Of a stretch of 35,802 nucleotides of DNA, positions 28,178-35,802 are shown one piece after another (position 1 is the first letter of the stretch; the number at the start of each line of letters is the position of its first letter). The stretch comes from an uncultured Oscillibacter sp. Its GTDB lineage: Bacteria > Bacillota > Clostridia > Oscillospirales > Oscillospiraceae. The translations under genes and the position numbers were made by a program. The notes beneath the pieces were generated by a model. That model had not been told where the DNA came from and made no database searches. It saw only the letters and a list, made by a program, of their open reading frames with translations. Where the stretch lies: NCBI GenBank assembly GCA_910587875.1, contig CAJUOD010000015.1:1-35802 (forward strand), in the 5' to 3' direction.

Positions 28178-29866
28178 ATGTCTACGAAAGCCTATTATCC
28201 CAGAACCGAGATCGGGCCCGGCAAGGTCGGGTTCTCTAAGACCCGCTCCATCATCGAGGCCCCCTTCTACGGCAACAACGTCGTGAAGATCAACTCCCTC
28301 CGGGAGGCCTATGACATGGCCAAAAACTCCCCGGGCACCGTGGTCACCGACATGCCCGTCTACCGGGGCGAGGAGTTCGGCCTGGAGCCCGACGCCAAGG
28401 TCCTGCTGTTCAACGACGGATCCATTACCGGCCGCTATGCCGCCGCCCGCCGGATTACCGGAAAGCCCGGCGTCAACACCGCGGAGCTGGACAAAATCGT
28501 CATGGACGCGGTCTATGACACCCGCTGGAAGACCATGTACCACGCCGAGGTCTTCATCGGCCTGGACCCCGAGTTCATGGTTAAGGCCCACCTGCTCATC
28601 CCCGAGGGGGAGGAGAACCTCCTCTACAACTGGATGCTGAACTTCCAGTATCAGTCCGACGAGTACGTCAAGATGTACAAGAAGTCCAAGCCCGTGGGAG
28701 ACGGCAAGGAGCCCGACATCTATATCTTCTCCGATCCCCAGTGGACCGGCGCGCCGGGCAAGGATGACATCTGTGATCCCAAGTGCCTGTGCTACTTCAA
28801 CACGGATACCAACTGCGCCGCCATCCTGGGCATGCGCTACTTCGGCGAGCACAAGAAGGGCACCCTGACCCTGGCCTGGGCCATCGCCAACCGGAACGGC
28901 TACGCCTCCTGCCACGGCGGACAGAAGGAATACACCCTGGACGACGGCAGCAAGTACGTGGCGGCGGTCTTCGGCCTCTCCGGCTCCGGCAAGTCCACCC
29001 TGACCCACGCCAAGCACGGAGGAAAGTATCCCTCCATCAAGGTGCTGCATGACGACGCCTTTGTCATCAACTCGGACACCTGCGCCTCCATCGCCCTGGA
29101 GCCCACCTATTTCGATAAGACCGCCGACTACCCCGTCCCCGCCGAGGACAACAAGTACCTGCTGACCGCCCAGAACTGCTCCGCCACCCTGGACGACGAG
29201 GGCAAAATCGTCCTGGTCACCGAGGACGTGCGGAACGGCAACGGCCGGGCCATCAAGTCCAAGCTCTGGTCCCCCAACCGGGTGGATAAAATCGACGCCC
29301 CGGTCAACGCCATCTTCTGGATCATGAAGGACCCCACCATCCCCCCCATCGTGAAGCTCAGCGGCGCGTCCCTGGCCTCCGTCATGGGCGCCACCCTGGC
29401 CACCAAGCGCTCCAGCGCCGAGCGGCTCAAGGAGGGCGTGGACCCCAACGCTCTGGTCGTCGAGCCCTACGCCAACCCCTTCCGCACCTACCCGCTGGTG
29501 AACGACTATGAGAAGTTCAAGAAGCTGGTGGCGGAAAAGAACGTGGCCTGCTATATCATCAACACCGGAGACTTCATGGGCAAGAAGGTCCAGAAGGAAG
29601 ACACTCTGGGCATCCTGGAGGCCGTGGTCGAGGGCAAGGCCAAGTTCGAGACCTGGGGCCCCTTCGAGGACATCGAGATCTTCAAGTGGGAAGGCTTCGT
29701 GCCCGATCTGTGCGACAAGGAATACGTCGCCCAGCTGAAGGCCCGGATGCAGGACCGCCTGAACTATGTGACCAAGCTGGACACCGACGAGGGCGGCTTC
29801 AACAAGCTCCCCGAGGACGCCGCGGCGGCCATCAAAAAGGTCGTGGACGAGGCGAACACCCTGTAA
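28178..29866 (+). CDS. pckA: Phosphoenolpyruvate carboxykinase (ATP)
   Basis: Interconverts oxaloacetate + ATP with PEP + CO2 + ADP in the cytoplasm. In fermenting gut anaerobes it often runs toward oxaloacetate, conserving ATP. The 562 residues match the ATP-type family. The kinase P-loop GLSGSGKST (266-274) is present, followed by the metal-binding VLHDDAFVIN (the DD pair) and later ATLATKRSSAERL. The start at 28178 has AAAGGAGG 9 bases upstream. It is a single gene with its own promoter and terminator. Codon use looks strongly biased to GC-ending codons with few rare ones, which fits high expression. Confidence 0.96.
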   Translation: MSTKAYYPRTEIGPGKVGFSKTRSIIEAPFYGNNVVKINSLREAYDMAKNSPGTVVTDMPVYRGEEFGLEPDAKVLLFNDGSITGRYAAARRITGKPGVNTAELDKIVMDAVYDTRWKTMYHAEVFIGLDPEFMVKAHLLIPEGEENLLYNWMLNFQYQSDEYVKMYKKSKPVGDGKEPDIYIFSDPQWTGAPGKDDICDPKCLCYFNTDTNCAAILGMRYFGEHKKGTLTLAWAIANRNGYASCHGGQKEYTLDDGSKYVAAVFGLSGSGKSTLTHAKHGGKYPSIKVLHDDAFVINSDTCASIALEPTYFDKTADYPVPAEDNKYLLTAQNCSATLDDEGKIVLVTEDVRNGNGRAIKSKLWSPNRVDKIDAPVNAIFWIMKDPTIPPIVKLSGASLASVMGATLATKRSSAERLKEGVDPNALVVEPYANPFRTYPLVNDYEKFKKLVAEKNVACYIINTGDFMGKKVQKEDTLGILEAVVEGKAKFETWGPFEDIEIFKWEGFVPDLCDKEYVAQLKARMQDRLNYVTKLDTDEGGFNKLPEDAAAAIKKVVDEANTL

Positions 29867-29881
29867 GCGTCGCACCTTCCG

Positions 29882-29910
29882 GAGGGCGGGCCCGATGGCC
29901 CGCCCTCTTT
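29882..29910 (+). terminator. Terminator after pckA
   Basis: GAGGGCGGGCC, loop CGAT, GGCCCGCCCTC, then TTT. Confidence 0.82.
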
Positions 29911-29939
29911 ACAAATCGGGCGGAAGAGAGGGGGACTAT

Positions 29940-30443
29940 ATGGAAGCGTGGAAGAAACCCATCTGGCGGGTGCCTCTGGTACTGGGGGCGCTGGGCGTTT
30001 TGAACCGGCTTCTCCACTTTGCGGGGAGCCTTCTCTGGGGGCTTATCCAGCGGGGCCGGGGGCCCGGTCCGGATGGAACGATTGTGCTTACCACCGGCTA
30101 TGTGACCGAAATCGTGAGCGGAATCATGTTCCTGCTGTTCTGGTGGGCGGGATGGCGCTTTGTCCGGGGGCTGACCCGGCGGGAGATCTTCCGGTCGGCC
30201 TCCATCATGGTTCTGTTAAACGCCGCCCTGCTGGCGGCGGAGCAGATCAGCCAGCACGTGTTCGGGACCTACAGCTGGGCCGTGTACCATTTATACACCC
30301 TGGCGGAGGGAAAGATGTGGCTGGACCAGCTCTCCCTCCGGCTCTTCCAGGCGCTGGGGCTGTCGTCCGGCCTGTGGGTGGTTCCCGGTATTTTCGCGCC
30401 GTACCTCTACTTGGTTTTCGGAAAAAAGAACGCCCCTCTGTGA
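29940..30443 (+). CDS. Small integral membrane protein, unknown
   Basis: A 167-residue protein with about four membrane segments: VPLVLGALGVLNRLLHFAGSLLWGLI (about 10-35), TEIVSGIMFLLFWWAGWRFV (about 55-74), ASIMVLLNAALLAAEQI (about 84-100) and LSSGLWVVPGIFAPYLYLVFG (about 140-160). The start at 29940 is preferred to an upstream in-frame ATG because AGAGAGGGGG lies just before it and the upstream one sits inside the pckA terminator. No enzyme motif is visible. It lies alone between two terminators. Function not recognised. Confidence 0.8.
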   Translation: MEAWKKPIWRVPLVLGALGVLNRLLHFAGSLLWGLIQRGRGPGPDGTIVLTTGYVTEIVSGIMFLLFWWAGWRFVRGLTRREIFRSASIMVLLNAALLAAEQISQHVFGTYSWAVYHLYTLAEGKMWLDQLSLRLFQALGLSSGLWVVPGIFAPYLYLVFGKKNAPL

Positions 30444-30455
30444 GGGGCGCTCTTC
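30427..30455 (+). terminator. Terminator overlapping the membrane protein's stop
   Basis: CGCCCCTC, loop TGT, GAGGGGCG, then CTCTTCTT. The stop codon lies at the loop and right arm. Confidence 0.8.
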
Positions 30456-30490
30456 TTATTTGTTATTTGCCGCCTACTTGAAAGAGAGTC

Positions 30491-31360
30491 TCACAGGGCT
30501 CGCCAGGCCTCCGGCTTGAGGCGGGTCAAATCGTGCTCCGCCCGGTCGATGTCCGCCAGCATGGCGGCCTTATCCTTGTTCAGCGTCCCCCGCAGGGACA
30601 GGTAATTGCTGGCGTGGTTCATGCGGAAGACGCTGCCCGGGCTGTCCAGGTTTTCAACCAACAGCCGGGTCTCCTCCAGCACCTGGGGCTGGGTCAGGAG
30701 CTGGAATTTCCCCTCGTGGACCCAGTCGTAGAGGGGCGTCTCCGGCTCCACCATCAGCGTCAGCATGCCGATATACTCCGGGTTCATGGCGTTGAAGGCT
30801 TTGGCGGTGTCCACGGCGTGGCGCTCTAAGAGCTCCGGCCCGCCCAGGCCCGTGATGGCCGTGACGGAGAGGGCGATGCCGCATTGCCGCACTTTCTGCC
30901 CCATCTCGATGATCTCCGCCGCCGGGTGGCCCTTGCGCATGAGAGTCAGCACCTCGTCGCTGCCGGACTCCAGGCCCATGTAGACCATGGTCAGCCCCTT
31001 CTCCCGGAGGGTCCTCAGCTCCTCCTCCGTCCGGATGCGGATGGAGGCCGGGGAGGCGTAGCTGGTCACCTGGCGGCACTCCGGGAACAGGTCCCGCACG
31101 GTGTCCAGAATGACATAGAGCTCCTCCGCCTTCCGCACCAGGGCGTCCCCGTCCGCCAGAAAGACCTTCTCAATGTGGTGGTAGACCTGCCGGGCCACCC
31201 GGAAGTCCTCCAGCACCTCCTCCAGGGGGCGGAGGGCAAAGCGCTTCTCCTTGTACATGCTGCAAAAGGCGCAGGTGTTGTGGCTGCACCCGTAGGTCAC
31301 CTGAACGATGAGGCTCCGCGCCTCGGAGGGCGGGCGGTACACGCTGCCGTAGTATCTCAT
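30491..31360 (-). CDS. Radical SAM protein with CX4CX2C cluster motif
   Basis: A 289-residue radical SAM enzyme of unknown substrate. The 4Fe-4S motif is C25-x4-C30-x2-C33 (YGCSHNTCAFCSMYK), one residue longer than the usual CX3CX2C. Other core features follow: FLADGDAL (strand 2), YASPASIR, VYMGLESGSDEVL (strand 4, GLESG is a SAM-contact signature) and SVTAITGLGG. This resembles the Elp3/HemN-like B12-independent group. Its ATG overlaps the aminotransferase stop as ATGA, so translation is coupled. The start at 31360 fits the family N-terminus; longer readings would overlap the whole aminotransferase end. The two proteins probably serve one pathway or share expression. Confidence 0.9.
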   Translation of the reverse strand: MRYYGSVYRPPSEARSLIVQVTYGCSHNTCAFCSMYKEKRFALRPLEEVLEDFRVARQVYHHIEKVFLADGDALVRKAEELYVILDTVRDLFPECRQVTSYASPASIRIRTEEELRTLREKGLTMVYMGLESGSDEVLTLMRKGHPAAEIIEMGQKVRQCGIALSVTAITGLGGPELLERHAVDTAKAFNAMNPEYIGMLTLMVEPETPLYDWVHEGKFQLLTQPQVLEETRLLVENLDSPGSVFRMNHASNYLSLRGTLNKDKAAMLADIDRAEHDLTRLKPEAWRAL

Positions 31361-32631
31361 ACGCCTAATTTCTCCAGGGCGGCCATCTTCACGCAGACGC
31401 AGAACACGGCCATGGCCTGCTCCAGCTCCTCCACCGGGGGCAGGGAGGGGGCGATGCGGATGTTGCTGTCCCGGGGGTCCTTGCCGTAGGGGAAGGTGGC
31501 CCCGGCGCTGGTCATGGTGACCCCCGCCTCCTTGCACAGGGCCAGGGTCCGCTTGGCCGTGCCGGGCATGGTGTCGAAGGACACGAAGTATCCGCCCTTG
31601 GGCCACCGCCAGGAGGCGATCTCCAGGGGAGCGATCTCCTTATCCAGGGTATCCACCACGCTGCGGAACTTGGGGCCCATAACCGCGGCGTGCTTTTTCA
31701 TCAGCTCCAGGGTGTGGGCCTTGTCCTTGAGGTACAGGACGTGGCGCTGCTGGTTCACCTTGTCGAAGCTGATGACCTGGGGGGTGAGGACCTTTTCCAT
31801 GTAGGCCATGTTGGCCTCGGAGCAGGCAAAGCAGGCTACGCCCGCGCCGGGGAGGGTGATCTTGGACGTGGAGGCGAACTCGAAGACCATGTCGGGGTGT
31901 CCCGCCCCGGCGCAGATGGAGAGAATGTCCGGGAAGGGCACGTAGTCCCCCTCGAACTCGTGGACGCAGTAGGCGTTGTCCCACATAATGGTGAAGTCCG
32001 GTGCGGCGGGGTCCAGGGCCGCCAGACGGCGGATGGTCTCCTGGGAGTAGATGATGCCCTCGGGATTGGAGTACTTGGGGACGCACCAGATACCCTTGAC
32101 GGCGGGGTCCTTCACGGCGGCCTCCACGGCGTCCATGTCGGGGCCTTCCTCCGTCATGGGGATGGTGATCAGCTCAAAGCCAAAGGTCTCCGTCACCCGG
32201 AAGTGCCGGTCGTAGCCCGGGGCGGGGCAGAGCCATTTGAGGGTCTCCTCCCTGCACCAGGGCCGGGGGCTGTGGAGCAGGCCGTGGGTGTAGCCCTTGG
32301 AGATGGTGTCGTACATCAGCTGGAGGCTGGAGTTGCCCCCGGCGAAGACCTGCTCCGGCTTGCAGCCCAGGATGTCCGCGAAGAGCCGCCGGGCGGCGGG
32401 GAGGCCGCACATCTCGCCGTAGTTCCGCACGTCGACGCCGTCGGAGACATAGTCCTTGGGGTCCTGCATCAGGCTGAAAATATCGCTGACCAGATCCAGC
32501 TGCTGTTTTCCGGGCTTGCCCCGGGCCATGTTGAGCGTTCGGCCCTGGGCCTTCAGGGCCTCAAATCCGGCCTTGAGGCGGGCATATTCCTCGGCGCGCT
32601 CCGCCGGGGTGAGCTGGGCGTAAGGCTTCAT
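31357..32631 (-). CDS. PLP-dependent aminotransferase (class I, aspartate aminotransferase-like, MocR-type fold)
   Basis: A 424-residue aminotransferase that would move amino groups between an amino acid, probably aspartate or another acidic one, and 2-oxoglutarate. The PLP lysine is K257 in FASTSKITLPGAG. N189 (YSNPEG), D218 with nearby Y221 (WDNAYCVHEF) and the C-terminal Arg in NIRIAPSLPP complete the site. The opening (LNMARGKPGKQQLDL) is typical of the clostridial Aminotran_MocR group (PF12897). The start at 32631 is preferred: GGATGG lies upstream, while the longer in-frame start would overlap the promoter. It has its own promoter at 32672-32700 and is followed by the coupled radical SAM gene. 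Confidence 0.93.
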   Translation of the reverse strand: MKPYAQLTPAERAEEYARLKAGFEALKAQGRTLNMARGKPGKQQLDLVSDIFSLMQDPKDYVSDGVDVRNYGEMCGLPAARRLFADILGCKPEQVFAGGNSSLQLMYDTISKGYTHGLLHSPRPWCREETLKWLCPAPGYDRHFRVTETFGFELITIPMTEEGPDMDAVEAAVKDPAVKGIWCVPKYSNPEGIIYSQETIRRLAALDPAAPDFTIMWDNAYCVHEFEGDYVPFPDILSICAGAGHPDMVFEFASTSKITLPGAGVACFACSEANMAYMEKVLTPQVISFDKVNQQRHVLYLKDKAHTLELMKKHAAVMGPKFRSVVDTLDKEIAPLEIASWRWPKGGYFVSFDTMPGTAKRTLALCKEAGVTMTSAGATFPYGKDPRDSNIRIAPSLPPVEELEQAMAVFCVCVKMAALEKLGV

Positions 32632-32671
32632 ATAAGATCCATCCTTTCTGTCGGTGGGTTCGATAGAGCCT

Positions 32672-32700
32672 AGTATAGCGAATCCGGCGGGCGGTTTCAA
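32672..32700 (-). promoter_or_regulatory. Promoter of the aminotransferase-radical SAM operon
   Basis: Minus strand: TTGAAA (32700-32695), 17-bp spacer, TATACT (32677-32672). Confidence 0.7.
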
Positions 32701-32736
32701 CCCTTATTTCGGCACGGCCCTGGAAAAAACCTCCGG

Positions 32737-32765
32737 GCATGTTTCCCTCCTCCGCCGCATAGAGT
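32737..32765 (+). promoter_or_regulatory. Sigma-E-like sporulation promoter of spoIID
   Basis: GCATGTT (32737-32743), 14-bp spacer, CATAGAGT (32758-32765), compared with the Bacillus sigma-E consensus KMATATT-N14-CATACAHT (6 of 7 and 6 of 8). The right spacing and the right gene strengthen the call. Confidence 0.58.
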
Positions 32766-32791
32766 GAAGGATAAACAGAGGAGGAAGAACC

Positions 32792-33826
32792 ATGAGACGA
32801 AACAGAGGGACGAGCCCGGTCAGCCAGTCCATCGCCGTGTCGGTCCTGCTGCTGGCGGCGCTGTTTTTGCTGCCCCTGGCGGTGGTGGCCCCCTTTCGCT
32901 CCGCGCTCTTTGGCCGGGAGGAGCCGGTGGACGAGACGGAGCAGACGCCGCCTGCTCCCTTTACCAGCGGGACCCTGGACGCCGCCCGGCCCCTCCGGGT
33001 GCTGGACGGGGAGGAGGTTTTGGAGATGGACCTGGGGACCTACCTGGTGGGGGTGGTCCGGGCGGAGATGCCCGCCTCCTTCGAGCCCGAGGCTTTAAAG
33101 GCCCAGGCGGTGGCCGCCAGGACCTACACGCTGTACAAGCTCCAGACCGGCGGAAACCACGGGGAGGCCGCCGACGTCTGCACGGATCACACCTGCTGCC
33201 AGGCGTACATCGGCGAGGAGCGCGCCCGGGCCAATTGGGGAGAGCACGCCGCCGTCTACGAGGCCAAGGTGGAGGCGGCGGTGCGGGACACCGACGGGGA
33301 GGCCATCCTCTACGGCGGCGTGCCCATCCTGGCGGTGTTCCACTCCTCGTCGGCGGGGCTCACCCGGGCGGCGGGGGAGGTTTGGGTCAATGACCTGCCC
33401 TACCTCCAGGCCGTCAGCTCCCCGGAGCCCGGGGAGCGCATCCCCAACTACTACAGCCGTGTGGAGTTCACGGCGGAGGAGCTGAAGGGGAAGCTCCAGG
33501 CCGCCTTCCCCGGGGCGGACCTGTCCGGCGGCATGGAGACATGGCTGAGGGACCCCGCCGCCGACAGCGCGGGCAGCGTGGAGACCCTGACCGTGGGCGG
33601 CACGGCGGCAAAGGGGACCCAACTGCGGTCGGCCCTGGGACTCCGGTCCGCCTGCTTCACCTGGGAAGTCCAGGAGGGGAAAATGGTCTTCTTCGTCACC
33701 GGCTACGGCCACGGCGTGGGACTGAGCCAGTACGGGGCCAGCGCCATGGCGGCGGCGGGGGCGGACTACCGGGAGATCCTGACCCACTACTACACCGGGG
33801 TGACGGTGGAGCCCTACGGGGGGTAA
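32792..33826 (+). CDS. spoIID: Stage II sporulation protein D (peptidoglycan lytic transglycosylase)
   Basis: Part of the SpoIID-SpoIIM-SpoIIP machine that digests septal peptidoglycan during engulfment of the forespore. The 344-residue product has one N-terminal membrane anchor (about 13-36). The SpoIID domain contains catalytic E92 (VVRAEMPASFEPEALKAQAVAARTYTL), the Cys/His segment H123-x6-C130-x4-C135-C136, which resembles the zinc site of clostridial SpoIID, the SSSAGLTRAAGEVW stretch, and the closing GYGHGVGLSQYGASAMA. AGGAGGAAG precedes the ATG. A sigma-E-like promoter lies upstream. It is good evidence that the organism makes endospores. A gene split by an amber codon follows after 77 bases. 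Confidence 0.95.
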   Translation: MRRNRGTSPVSQSIAVSVLLLAALFLLPLAVVAPFRSALFGREEPVDETEQTPPAPFTSGTLDAARPLRVLDGEEVLEMDLGTYLVGVVRAEMPASFEPEALKAQAVAARTYTLYKLQTGGNHGEAADVCTDHTCCQAYIGEERARANWGEHAAVYEAKVEAAVRDTDGEAILYGGVPILAVFHSSSAGLTRAAGEVWVNDLPYLQAVSSPEPGERIPNYYSRVEFTAEELKGKLQAAFPGADLSGGMETWLRDPAADSAGSVETLTVGGTAAKGTQLRSALGLRSACFTWEVQEGKMVFFVTGYGHGVGLSQYGASAMAAAGADYREILTHYYTGVTVEPYGG

Positions 33827-33833
33827 GCGGCAC

Positions 33834-33863
33834 TTTACAAAACCCCCCTGGGTGTGATAAAAT
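33834..33863 (+). promoter_or_regulatory. Promoter of the split exported-protein gene
   Basis: TTTACA (33834-33839), 18-bp spacer, TAAAAT (33858-33863). A TATACT at 33864-33869 is an alternative -10 with a poor spacer. Confidence 0.55.
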
Positions 33864-33903
33864 ATACTGGTTTTCAACAGATTGTACAAAGGAGGGACGG
33901 CTT

Positions 33904-34350
33904 ATGAAACGGCGGGCGGCGGCGTTGCTTCTGTGTCTCCTGCTGGCGTTCCAGCTCTCCCTCCCCCCCGCCCGGGCGGCGGATCGGGTCTACTTCACCG
34001 CCGTCAGCGGCTACGTCCTGCCCCTCTCGGACAACACCATGCCCTTCTGGAGCGGGGGCTACGTCTACATCGCCAGCTCCATCTTCACCGGCGCGGCCCG
34101 GGAGTCCCTGGGCATCTCCCAGGTGTACAACAGCGAGCAGGGGCGCCTGGTGCTCTACAGCGGCGGGCGGTCCCTGACCTACAACCTCTCCGCCAACTGC
34201 GCCCTGGACAACGACGGCGCCGCCTATTACCCCGGGGCCATCCAGCGGAACGGGACGGTCTTCGTCCCCGCCAACACGGTGTCCCGGTACTTCGACCTGG
34301 TCTACTCCGTCATCGAGGTGAAGCACGGCAGCCTGGTCTGGCTCCGCTAG
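33904..34350 (+). CDS. Exported protein, N-terminal part of a gene interrupted by an in-frame TAG
   Basis: 148 residues: a signal peptide (about 1-24, ending ARA) and a domain like the copper amine oxidase N-terminal-like repeat (about 30-148), with phrases GGYVYIASSIFTG, RLVLYSGGRSLTYNL, NGTVFVPANTVSRYFDLVYSV. AAGGAGGG precedes the ATG at 33904. The frame stops at TAG (34348-34350) and then stays open, same frame, to 35058 with no loss of coding character. The protein therefore looks like the front half of a longer exported protein whose rear half is a NodB-like domain. As sequenced, translation would end here, leaving a secreted single-domain fragment. Confidence 0.82.
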   Translation: MKRRAAALLLCLLLAFQLSLPPARAADRVYFTAVSGYVLPLSDNTMPFWSGGYVYIASSIFTGAARESLGISQVYNSEQGRLVLYSGGRSLTYNLSANCALDNDGAAYYPGAIQRNGTVFVPANTVSRYFDLVYSVIEVKHGSLVWLR

Positions 34351-35058
34351 CCGAATTACGGCGTGTCGGACAAGCTGTATGCCGACGCGGCCCAGTACCC
34401 CATGAACTCCGTCTACGCCGACTACATGCGGGCCAAGGAGTCCGCTCCGCCGGAGGGCGGGGGGCCCGGGGGGAGCGGCAGGCCCTCCTCCTCCGGGACC
34501 CAGGACCCCGCCGCCGGCCTGGTGGGAAAGCGGATCGCCCTGTGCTTTGAGGCCGGGACCGGCGCGTCCCTCCTGGCGGACGCCCTGGAGGGCTATGACG
34601 CCGGGGCCGCCTTCTTCTTCACGCCGGAGGAGATGGAGCGGCAGGGGGGCACCCTGCGCCGCCTCGTCGCCCGGGGGCAGAGCGTGGGCGTCCTGGCGGA
34701 CGCCTCAGATCCGGACCGGACCGTGGCCGAGCAGCTGGAGGCGGGCAACGCCGCCCTCTTCCGGGCCACCTGCGGCAAGACCCGCCTGGCCTATATCCGG
34801 GGCGGCGGGTCCCAGGCCGTACAGGCCGCCCGGGAGGCGGGCTTCCGCTGCCTCCAGCCGGACCTGGACCGGAGCGGGCACGCCCTGCGGAACGCCTCCG
34901 GCGCCCTGGAGCTGGTCCAGCGGCTGGCCGGGAGGCGGGGAGACGCCTCCGTCTGGCTGGGGGACGCCGCCGGGCCGACGGGGCTGCGGTCCTTTCTCTC
35001 CGCCGTCCGGGAGGCGGGAGGCCTGTGCACCGCCTATACCGAGGCCGGCTTCCGCTGA
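34351..35058 (+). pseudogene. C-terminal part of the same gene: degenerate NodB (polysaccharide deacetylase)-like domain after the amber codon
   Basis: In the same frame as the preceding part and directly after TAG. It reads PNYGVSDKLYADAAQYPMNS, then a Gly/Ser/Pro linker (about 90 bases), then a domain beginning GKRIALCFEAGTGASLLADAL. This position matches the NodB motif TFDDGP, and the later AYIRGGGSQAV matches the RxP region, but the metal-binding Asp/His residues are replaced (CFEAGT, VLADASD), so it is probably inactive. No ribosome site precedes the in-frame GTG at 34363, so separate translation is unlikely. Either a nonsense mutation has split the gene, or the TAG is a sequencing or assembly error. 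Confidence 0.75.
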
Positions 35059-35081
35059 GGCCCGGGATTCTTTACAGAAAA

Positions 35082-35112
35082 TTCAACAACCCCGTATTGG
35101 ACAGGGTATAAT
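35082..35112 (+). promoter_or_regulatory. Candidate promoter of the OmpR-family regulator
   Basis: Perfect TATAAT at 35107-35112. The best -35 (TTCAAC, 35082-35087) is weak and 19 bp away. Confidence 0.45.
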
Positions 35113-35149
35113 AATGAAAGAAAGATTTGGGAAACTGGGAGGGCCTGCT

Positions 35150-35802
35150 ATGGGACGCAATATCCTGGTGGTCGAGGACGACCGCAACATCTCCGATCTC
35201 ATTCACATGTACCTGGTGAAGGAGGGCTTTGACGTCCGCATCGCCGGGGACGGCGGGAAGGCCATCGAGGAATTTCAGAAGGCCGCGCCGGACCTGATCC
35301 TTCTGGACATCATGCTGCCCGTCATGGACGGCTGGGCCGTCTGCGCCAGAATCCGGGAGACCTCCCAGGTCCCCATCATCATGCTCACCGCCAAGAGCGA
35401 GGTCTTCGACCGCATTCAGGGCCTGGAGATGGGGGCGGACGACTACATCGTCAAGCCCTTCGAGATGAAGGAGCTCATCGCCCGGATCAACGCCGTCCTC
35501 CGCCGGACGGAAATCCCCAACGACACCAGCAAAAAGCTGACCTTCGACAAGCTAGTGATCAACCTGGACTCCTATGAGCTCATTGTGGACGGGAAGAAAA
35601 TCGATACCCCGCCCAAGGAGCTGGAGCTCCTCTACCACCTGGCCTCCACCCCCAACCGGGTCTACACCCGGAACCAGCTTCTGGACGAGGTCTGGGGCTT
35701 CGACTACTTCGGGGACAGCCGGACGGTGGACGTACACATTAAGCGCCTGCGGGAGAAGGTGGAGGGCGTCAGCGAGAAGTGGGCCCTGAAAACCGTCTGG
35801 GG
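35150..35802 (+). CDS. OmpR/PhoB-family response regulator, 3'-truncated by the window end
   Basis: 217 complete codons of a two-component transcription factor. The receiver domain has acidic E9-D10-D11 (VVEDDRN), phospho-acceptor D53 (ILLDIMLPVMDG), the Thr in MLTAKSE and the Lys in DDYIVKPFE. The C-terminal winged helix is nearly complete: KKIDTPPKELELLYHLASTPNRVYTRNQLLDEVWGFDYFGDSRTVDVHIKRLREKVE. The gene has no stop in the window. The ATG at 35150 lies 8 bases after GGGAGGG. A histidine kinase gene would be expected just beyond the right edge. The target genes cannot be told from here. Confidence 0.94.
   Translation, partial: MGRNILVVEDDRNISDLIHMYLVKEGFDVRIAGDGGKAIEEFQKAAPDLILLDIMLPVMDGWAVCARIRETSQVPIIMLTAKSEVFDRIQGLEMGADDYIVKPFEMKELIARINAVLRRTEIPNDTSKKLTFDKLVINLDSYELIVDGKKIDTPPKELELLYHLASTPNRVYTRNQLLDEVWGFDYFGDSRTVDVHIKRLREKVEGVSEKWALKTVW

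Noticed and set aside
28109..29875. Minus-strand open frame of 588 codons opposite pckA
   Set aside because: It mirrors PEP carboxykinase codons. There is no promoter, ribosome site or recognisable domain.
33904..35058. Amber codon as pyrrolysine or programmed readthrough
   Set aside because: TAG is used as an ordinary stop by several other genes here, no pyl genes or special downstream structure are visible, and one TAG in a gene with a degenerate domain is more simply a mutation or error.

Overview
The window reads as chromosomal DNA of a GC-rich, spore-forming, Gram-positive gut anaerobe, most likely an Oscillospiraceae/Clostridia relative of Flavonifractor or Lawsonibacter. The grounds are very high GC with strong GGAGG ribosome sites and TTGACA/TATAAT promoters, a SpoIID gene with a sigma-E-like promoter, lipoprotein-type binding proteins, YesM/YesN-type two-component genes, an SLH-domain exported protein and an ATP-dependent PEP carboxykinase. 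This is inference from gene content. The first 32 bases are an Illumina adapter remnant, so the left end is a contig end and the first gene is truncated there. The right end cuts a response regulator gene.

Region 1 (1-2460): the tail of a sensor histidine kinase, a membrane-anchored unknown protein, and a VanY-type D,D-carboxypeptidase preceded by 11-bp phased direct repeats. Region 2 (2475-6690): a minus-strand operon with an Hyi-like sugar isomerase, an IolG-type dehydrogenase and an orphan sugar-binding lipoprotein. It lies divergent from a LacI-type regulator, with well-formed promoters and candidate operators on both sides. Region 3 (6692-10462): a manganese catalase-like protein, an HD-domain protein, a PD-(D/E)XK-like unknown, a cyclophilin lipoprotein, initiator tRNA-Met and tRNA-Leu, a 48-residue protein and an HPr-like protein without the active-site histidine.

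Region 4 (10475-21937) is the most interesting part. A complete galactose/glucose ABC importer (mglB-mglA-mglC) is followed by a compact five-gene operon: AraC-type response regulator, lipoprotein, YesM-type histidine kinase, a membrane-anchored periplasmic-binding-fold protein, and a second MglB-like lipoprotein. The last three boundaries overlap. A convergent galM follows. The layout suggests extracytoplasmic sugar sensing in which binding proteins report galactose/glucose to the kinase, which then controls mglBAC and possibly galM. It resembles XylFII-LytS/YesN of Clostridium beijerinckii, but with two binding proteins plus an extra lipoprotein.

Region 5 (22082-35802): a serine D,D-carboxypeptidase, a small P-loop protein, an SLH-domain protein with a degenerate glycosidase-like domain, a MerR regulator with a textbook 19-bp-spacer promoter, an MFS exporter and a TetR regulator with two related operators, pckA, a small membrane protein, an aminotransferase coupled to a radical SAM protein, spoIID, a gene split by one in-frame amber codon (copper-amine-oxidase-N-like plus degenerate NodB-like domains), and a truncated OmpR-family response regulator. 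No stretch longer than about 300 bases lacks a gene. No insertion sequence, phage gene or CRISPR array was seen.
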